Below, in pieces: positions 6,110-8,989 of a stretch of DNA of 8,989 nt. Made by a program: the position numbers and the translations under genes. Below the pieces are notes generated by a model. It did not search any database and was not told where the DNA came from. It worked only from the letters and a program-made list of their open reading frames with translations. The DNA comes from Methanocorpusculum sp. (GTDB lineage Archaea; Halobacteriota; Methanomicrobia; Methanomicrobiales; Methanocorpusculaceae). The stretch spans positions 1 through 8,989 of the forward strand of contig DALTVX010000079.1 of assembly GCA_029987395.1 (NCBI GenBank), in the 5' to 3' direction. How positions within the stretch are numbered: position 1 is the first letter of the stretch; every line of letters starts with the position of its first letter.

Positions 6110-7435
6110 ATGGATTTTGGCTGGCTTATTCCGGTAATTATTGCAGTGATGATTTATGCGTGGATATGCTATGCCATTAAAAAATACAATATTCTCCCAA
6201 ACACCTTCTCCTTCATGGGTCCATGTTTGATGATCAAAACGACCCATACTGGCATCTTTGACAAACTCGCCGGATGGAAACGCCTTCTGATCGCCTATGG
6301 GAATCTTGGTGTCATCCTGACCGTCATCTGTGGGGTGGTCATCACTCTGTTGTTTGTATTTACAGCACTCATGAGCCTCTTTATTCATACAGAGCCGATA
6401 GCGCCGCAAAATCTTTTACTGATCCCCGGGATCAATGAATTTGTTCCCTCGACGTTTGCTGTTTGGTTTGGGCTTATTTTTGCGATAGTTATCCATGAAT
6501 TTGGACACGGTCTTCTTTCACGTGTAGAAAACATCAAAGTCAAATCGACCGGCATTCTTGCGCTGGTCATCCCGATCGGTGCCTTTGTTGAACCGGATGA
6601 GGAGGATGTCGCAAACTCTTCGCTACCAACAAAACTTAGATTGTATGCGGCCGGGATCACCAACAATCTGGTAGTTGGGGGTATCTGCATCCTTATGCTT
6701 GTGCTCCTGCTTGGTCTTGTTATCCCGGGTTCCTCTCCTTACGTATATGGGATTTATCAAGGCTATCCGGCCGAAGAGGCAGGTGTTTTGCCCGGCACGA
6801 TCGTTTTTGCTGTCGACAACATTTCCGTCTCAAGTCTTTCCGATATCTCGGCGATTCTTGCAACGACCAAGGTAAATCAGACGATCAATCTTCGCGGAGA
6901 GTATCGGGGGACTCCCCAGACATACGATATCACTCTGACATCGATTCCGCCCGATCTTGGCGGCACGCTTCTTGCATCCGATTCTGACTCAGGATTTATC
7001 GGTGTATCCTTCTCTGAGCCCTCAGCTATCACGAAAACTCTTGATACGTTGATGCATCCTTCCTCTCCTCTCGGAGCTGCCGGCTCGCTTCTGACCTTCA
7101 TTGTCATTCCATTCTCCTCGATCGCAGGAACGGATGTACTAAGTTTTCTGATCGTAGACGCTCCTGACCCTGCAATATTACAATCTCCGTTTGCCGGGTT
7201 CTGGGAGATCATTCACATTCTCTTCTGGTGTGCATGGGTCAACATCCTGCTTGGTATATTCAACGCCCTGCCGATCGGGCCGTTTGACGGTGGGCAGATG
7301 CTGCGTGAAAGCCTGCGTGCATGGTTTATCAGACGGGGGAAGGATGAGAGGGTCGCATTTAGTATCTGCAGATCGATATCCTATGTTCTTGTGCTCCTCA
7401 TCGTTATTCCCCTGATCATGCCATATTTTTTCTGA
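6110..7435 (+). CDS. Site-2 protease family membrane metalloprotease (peptidase M50) with PDZ domain
   Basis: A 441-residue polytopic intramembrane zinc protease. Membrane segments are visible at about 3-21, 65-90, 114-135 (carrying the active site), 148-160, 183-205, 325-340, 365-387 and 424-441. The zinc motif HEFGH (129-133) supplies H129, E130 and H133; the third ligand is D393 in 'NALPIGPFDGG' (385-395), the usual N-x-x-P...DG motif. A PDZ domain occupies about 211-278 ('GYPAEEAGVLPGT', 218-230), between the two catalytic membrane regions as in RseP-type proteases. Such enzymes cut membrane-embedded substrates, often releasing a regulator, and no substrate is evident among the neighbours. 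The ATG at 6110 follows the TATA spacing; the ATG at 6105 is out of frame. The gene lies 36 nt after rnhB and 42 nt before purN, all on the same strand, but each has its own candidate promoter, so functional linkage is not implied. Confidence 0.93.
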   Translation: MDFGWLIPVIIAVMIYAWICYAIKKYNILPNTFSFMGPCLMIKTTHTGIFDKLAGWKRLLIAYGNLGVILTVICGVVITLLFVFTALMSLFIHTEPIAPQNLLLIPGINEFVPSTFAVWFGLIFAIVIHEFGHGLLSRVENIKVKSTGILALVIPIGAFVEPDEEDVANSSLPTKLRLYAAGITNNLVVGGICILMLVLLLGLVIPGSSPYVYGIYQGYPAEEAGVLPGTIVFAVDNISVSSLSDISAILATTKVNQTINLRGEYRGTPQTYDITLTSIPPDLGGTLLASDSDSGFIGVSFSEPSAITKTLDTLMHPSSPLGAAGSLLTFIVIPFSSIAGTDVLSFLIVDAPDPAILQSPFAGFWEIIHILFWCAWVNILLGIFNALPIGPFDGGQMLRESLRAWFIRRGKDERVAFSICRSISYVLVLLIVIPLIMPYFF

Positions 7436-7442
7436 GGGAAGA

Positions 7443-7450
7443 TTAATTAT
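7443..7450 (+). promoter_or_regulatory. TATA-like box ahead of purN
   Basis: TTAATTAT lies in the 42-nt gap and is centred about 31 nt before the purN ATG, compatible with a very short leader. No Shine-Dalgarno is seen before the ATG. Weak, single-site evidence. Confidence 0.35.
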
Positions 7451-7477
7451 TCCTCAACTTCACACATAACTACCATC

Positions 7478-8098
7478 ATGAAACGTATCGCAGTACTTGC
7501 GTCCGGGCGAGGGTCAAATTTTCAGGCGATCCTGGATGCTCTTTCAAAGGGCAAGATCAATGGAGAAATCGTGGCTCTTTTCACGGACAATAAAGAAGCC
7601 TATGCGATCGATCGTGCAAACATTGCCGGTATTCCTGCTATTGTTCTCAACTATAAGGATTATCCCTCAAAAGAGAGGTATGAACTCGACCTCCTTACGG
7701 CTATGCGAGAGGTCGATGTCGATTTATTTGTCTGCGCAGGGTACATGCGTATCATTGGCTCTGAGATAGCTCGTGAGTTTGCCGGAAAAATGATCAACAT
7801 CCACCCGGCACTTTTGCCTGCCTTTGCCGGTCTTCACGGCCAAAGACAGGCAATAACGTATGGTGTGAAAATTGCCGGCTGTACTGTTCACTTTGTGGAT
7901 GAAGGACTCGACTCAGGCCCGATCATTTTACAAAAATCTCTGGAGGTTATGGACGATGACGACGAGGATTCCTTATCTGATCGGATCTTAGAACTGGAAC
8001 ACCTGGCTTTTCCCGAAGCCGTAGCTTTGTTCTGTGCTGATCGCCTGATCGTGTCCGGTCGTCATGTGAGAATACTTACCAAGGCAAACACTCAATAG
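7478..8098 (+). CDS. purN: Phosphoribosylglycinamide formyltransferase (GAR transformylase)
   Basis: A 206-residue enzyme of de novo purine synthesis that transfers the formyl group of 10-formyl-tetrahydrofolate (or an archaeal folate analogue) to GAR, giving FGAR, in the cytoplasm. The phosphate-binding loop 'ASGRGSNFQA' (8-17) and the catalytic triad are all present: N107 and H109 in 'MINIHPALLPAF' (105-116), and D145 in 'VDEGLDSGPII' (140-150). Length equals the usual PurN size. It has 'PAFAGLHG' (114-121), the folate-site region, where many bacterial enzymes have a phenylalanine-glycine variant. Many archaea use formate-dependent PurT or other routes, so a folate-type PurN is a useful pathway marker here. 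The ATG at 7478 gives the canonical 'KRIAVLASG' start. It is followed after 33 nt by rnp4, possibly on the same mRNA. No other purine genes are in the window. Confidence 0.96.
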   Translation: MKRIAVLASGRGSNFQAILDALSKGKINGEIVALFTDNKEAYAIDRANIAGIPAIVLNYKDYPSKERYELDLLTAMREVDVDLFVCAGYMRIIGSEIAREFAGKMINIHPALLPAFAGLHGQRQAITYGVKIAGCTVHFVDEGLDSGPIILQKSLEVMDDDDEDSLSDRILELEHLAFPEAVALFCADRLIVSGRHVRILTKANTQ

Positions 8099-8131
8099 GT
8101 CTAAGATCGTATAGTATAAGGCATATTCTCT

Positions 8132-8494
8132 ATGGCAAAAGCAGAAAAAGGCGTATCAATAAAAAAAATCTCTCAGGAACGAGTTGATATTTTGTTTGAA
8201 CGTGCAAAAGAGGCACAAAACGAGCCGGAACTTTCAGCTCGTTACGTCTCCCTTGCCCGCGAGATGGCGATGAAACAGCGTGTTCGTCTGGCACGATCTC
8301 ACCGACGCTCATTCTGCTCGTCATGTCATGCCTTCTTTGTTCCCGGAAAAAATCTCCGGGTGAGGATCCAGCATGGGAAGATCATCTATACATGCGGTAT
8401 CTGCGGAGCAGTTACCCGTATCCCCCTCAATAAAAAACCGAATCAAGGTGAAAAACAATCTCAGATATTACCGAATCATATATCCAGACCCTGA
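8132..8494 (+). CDS. rnp4: Ribonuclease P protein component 4 (Rpr2/Rpp21 family)
   Basis: A 120-residue protein subunit of archaeal RNase P, which trims the 5' ends of precursor tRNAs. Rnp4 pairs with Rnp1-type partner Rpp29 on the specificity domain of the RNA. The sequence has the expected N-terminal helices (about 14-52, including 'LSARYVSLAREMAMKQRVRL', 34-53) and a C-terminal zinc ribbon with C62-x-x-C65 and C88-x-x-C91. The basic stretch 'ARSHRRSFC' (54-62) before the first cysteine pair is typical. The tail after residue 100 (NKKPNQGEKQ...) is hydrophilic and overlaps the start of the downstream YhbY-domain gene in another frame, so its last 12 or so residues may simply reflect that overlap. 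No Shine-Dalgarno is seen; TATAGTATAA at 8110-8119 is too close to the ATG to be a good promoter, so cotranscription with purN is likely. Confidence 0.94.
   Translation: MAKAEKGVSIKKISQERVDILFERAKEAQNEPELSARYVSLAREMAMKQRVRLARSHRRSFCSSCHAFFVPGKNLRVRIQHGKIIYTCGICGAVTRIPLNKKPNQGEKQSQILPNHISRP
8445..8451 (+). promoter_or_regulatory. Shine-Dalgarno-like AAGGTGA near the YhbY-domain gene start
   Basis: AAGGTGA inside the end of rnp4 is a strong match to the archaeal anti-Shine-Dalgarno. It lies 6 nt before ATC at 8458, the first possible start after an in-frame stop at 8449-8451. It also contains a GTG (8448-8450), which is one frame off from the conserved domain. Confidence 0.45.
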
Positions 8495-8799
8495 AACCAA
8501 CCATCTGGGTCGGGAAAAACGGCTACACCGAGGATCTCGTAGCAGAAGTCCGTCGTCAGCTTGACACACGCAAAGTGATCAAAATCAAATGGCTTCAGAG
8601 CTCAGACATGAACACCGAGGAGGTACAGGATCTTGCTCGGACCGTCTCAGCCGATATCATTGCCACGCGTGGGAAAATCATCGTCCTCGGCGCGAAAAAC
8701 CGCGGAAAGGTCATCGGAACTGGGCCCGCGAGGCGAACACCCCCGAAAAATTTTACAATCCGCGATAAGATCAAGTTTTCTTTCTCGGGAAAGAAATAA
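8458..8799 (+). CDS. CRS1/YhbY (CRM)-domain RNA-binding protein; start uncertain
   Basis: A small RNA-binding protein of the YhbY/CRM fold, linked in bacteria to pre-50S ribosomes. Core motifs read through in one frame: 'LKPTIWVGKNGYTEDL' with the signature GKNG, then 'EVRRQLDTRKVIKIKWL', then 'RGKIIVLG'. After this comes a basic tail (GTGPARRTPP... to FSGKK). The frame is open from 8452 but has no ATG, GTG or TTG before GTG 8575, which would drop the signature. Possible starts are ATC 8458 (6 nt after AAGGTGA), ATT 8467, or CTG 8491, which overlaps the rnp4 stop as CTGA. I give 8458 because the helix before KPT (ITESYIQTL) looks coding. An alternative is a one-base difference in the A-run 8451-8455: with one A fewer, GTG 8448 would read directly into this frame. 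rnp4 precedes and rps19e follows, an RNA-processing context. Confidence 0.75.
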   Translation: MSDITESYIQTLKPTIWVGKNGYTEDLVAEVRRQLDTRKVIKIKWLQSSDMNTEEVQDLARTVSADIIATRGKIIVLGAKNRGKVIGTGPARRTPPKNFTIRDKIKFSFSGKK

Positions 8800-8807
8800 C
8801 CCACTAC

Positions 8808-8815
8808 TTTTTTTT
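8808..8815 (+). terminator. Poly-T terminator after the YhbY-domain gene
   Basis: Eight consecutive Ts lie 8 nt after the TAA (8797-8799). No hairpin precedes them; archaeal RNA polymerase can terminate on a T-run alone. It separates the purN-rnp4-yhbY unit from the promoter of rps19e. Confidence 0.6.
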
Positions 8816-8824
8816 CTAGCGAAC

Positions 8825-8833
8825 ATATATTAT
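8825..8833 (+). promoter_or_regulatory. TATA box of rps19e
   Basis: ATATATTAT sits just after the T-run. Archaeal spacing would place the transcription start near 8855, giving an rps19e leader of roughly 80 nt, unusually long for this window. Confidence 0.55.
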
Positions 8834-8871
8834 CTTCTGACTCAAACATGTACAGACTGTTAATGTCATCT

Positions 8872-8912
8872 ATTGCGGAATAGTTCCGTAATGAAGCATG
8901 TCTCCAACATGC
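8872..8912 (+). promoter_or_regulatory. Two tandem hairpins in the rps19e leader
   Basis: Hairpin 1 (8872-8892) pairs ATTGCGGAA with TTCCGTAAT around a TAG loop: nine pairs including one G-U. Hairpin 2 (8896-8912) pairs GCATGT with ACATGC around CTCCA: six pairs. The loop CTCCA could pair with a GGAG-like sequence. Only 21 nt separate hairpin 2 from the ATG. This may be an autoregulatory or mRNA-stabilising element, or an RNA-processing site; no known family is recognised. Confidence 0.5.
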
Positions 8913-8920
8913 GGCATACA

Positions 8921-8929
8921 GTGAGGATT
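8921..8929 (+). promoter_or_regulatory. Shine-Dalgarno of rps19e
   Basis: GTGAGGATT, ending 4 nt before the ATG at 8934, contains AGGA and GTGA matches to the archaeal anti-Shine-Dalgarno. It supports a leadered mRNA and this start codon. Confidence 0.55.
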
Positions 8930-8933
8930 GTCA

Positions 8934-8989
8934 ATGACTACAGTGTTTGATATTCCGGCAGACTTACTCATCGCAAAGGTAGCAGACGA
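8934..8989 (+). CDS. rps19e: 30S ribosomal protein S19e, N-terminal fragment
   Basis: The window ends 18 codons in. The visible start, MTTVFDIPADLLIAKVAD, matches the characteristic 'TTV.D.PAD.LI..VA' opening of archaeal S19e, an archaeal/eukaryotic small-subunit protein without a bacterial counterpart, needed for 30S maturation. The position after rnp4 and a YhbY-domain gene fits a translation/RNA-processing neighbourhood; in many euryarchaea S19e heads a string including a PDCD5-like protein and L39e/L31e, which would lie beyond the edge. It has its own TATA box, structured leader and Shine-Dalgarno. The call rests on a short fragment but the motif is distinctive. Confidence 0.9.
   Translation, partial: MTTVFDIPADLLIAKVAD

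Noticed and set aside
5933..6409. 158-residue open frame on the minus strand
   Set aside because: Crosses the end of rnhB and the first membrane helices of the protease on the opposite strand; no motif, no promoter.
8110..8119. TATAGTATAA as an rnp4 promoter
   Set aside because: Only about 18 nt separate it from the ATG, so the predicted transcription start would fall inside the coding region.
8373..8564. 63-residue frame overlapping rnp4 and the YhbY-domain gene
   Set aside because: Out of frame with both conserved proteins; Arg/Ser-rich shadow. It matters only as the frame GTG 8448 would enter if no frameshift occurs.
8872..8912. C/D box small RNA or kink-turn in the rps19e leader
   Set aside because: No canonical C box (RUGAUGA) paired with a D box (CUGA) at suitable spacing; the hairpins are reported only as a leader structure.
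1..8989. CRISPR array, insertion sequence, tRNA or rRNA
   Set aside because: No regularly spaced direct repeats, transposase-like frame, terminal inverted repeats or cloverleaf-like segment seen by reading; genes are tightly packed throughout.

Overview
The window is ordinary euryarchaeal chromosome at roughly 50% GC. CetZ, RNase P protein 4 and ribosomal protein S19e are archaeal or archaeal/eukaryotic proteins. The RNase HII ends in a PCNA-binding peptide, and several genes have TATA boxes about 25-30 nt ahead of the start codon. The CetZ type, gene set and base composition suggest a methanogen of the Methanomicrobiales, perhaps near Methanocorpusculum. That placement is inference; no methanogenesis gene is present. 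I see no insertion sequence, CRISPR array, tRNA, rRNA or prophage.

Left part (1-2222, minus strand): a tightly overlapping three-gene operon. It reads FAD-dependent oxidoreductase (protoporphyrinogen-oxidase/amine-oxidase type), then a family-2 glycosyltransferase of the dolichyl-phosphate-sugar synthase type starting with TTG, then the N-terminal part of a multi-pass flippase-like membrane protein (UPF0104/LPG_synthase_TM) that runs off the left edge. Together they look like a polyprenol-linked sugar or lipid pathway at the membrane.

Middle (2223-4720, plus strand): a divergent promoter region, then a two-gene operon of cetZ (tubulin/FtsZ superfamily) and a secreted, C-terminally membrane-anchored surface protein of unknown function. 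It ends in a hairpin and T-run terminator. A TrkA-type RCK protein (minus strand) converges on it.

Right part (5378-8989, plus strand): the RCK gene and rnhB diverge from a 57-bp promoter region. Then follow a PDZ-containing site-2 protease, purN, rnp4 and a YhbY/CRM-domain RNA-binding gene, and finally the first 18 codons of rps19e behind its own TATA box and a leader with two hairpins. rnp4, yhbY and rps19e form an RNA-processing/ribosome cluster.

No exotic system was found. The observations most worth a second look are: the yhbY start, where the conserved N-terminus has no ATG/GTG/TTG codon; the structured rps19e leader; the cetZ/surface-protein operon; and the oxidoreductase/glycosyltransferase/flippase operon.
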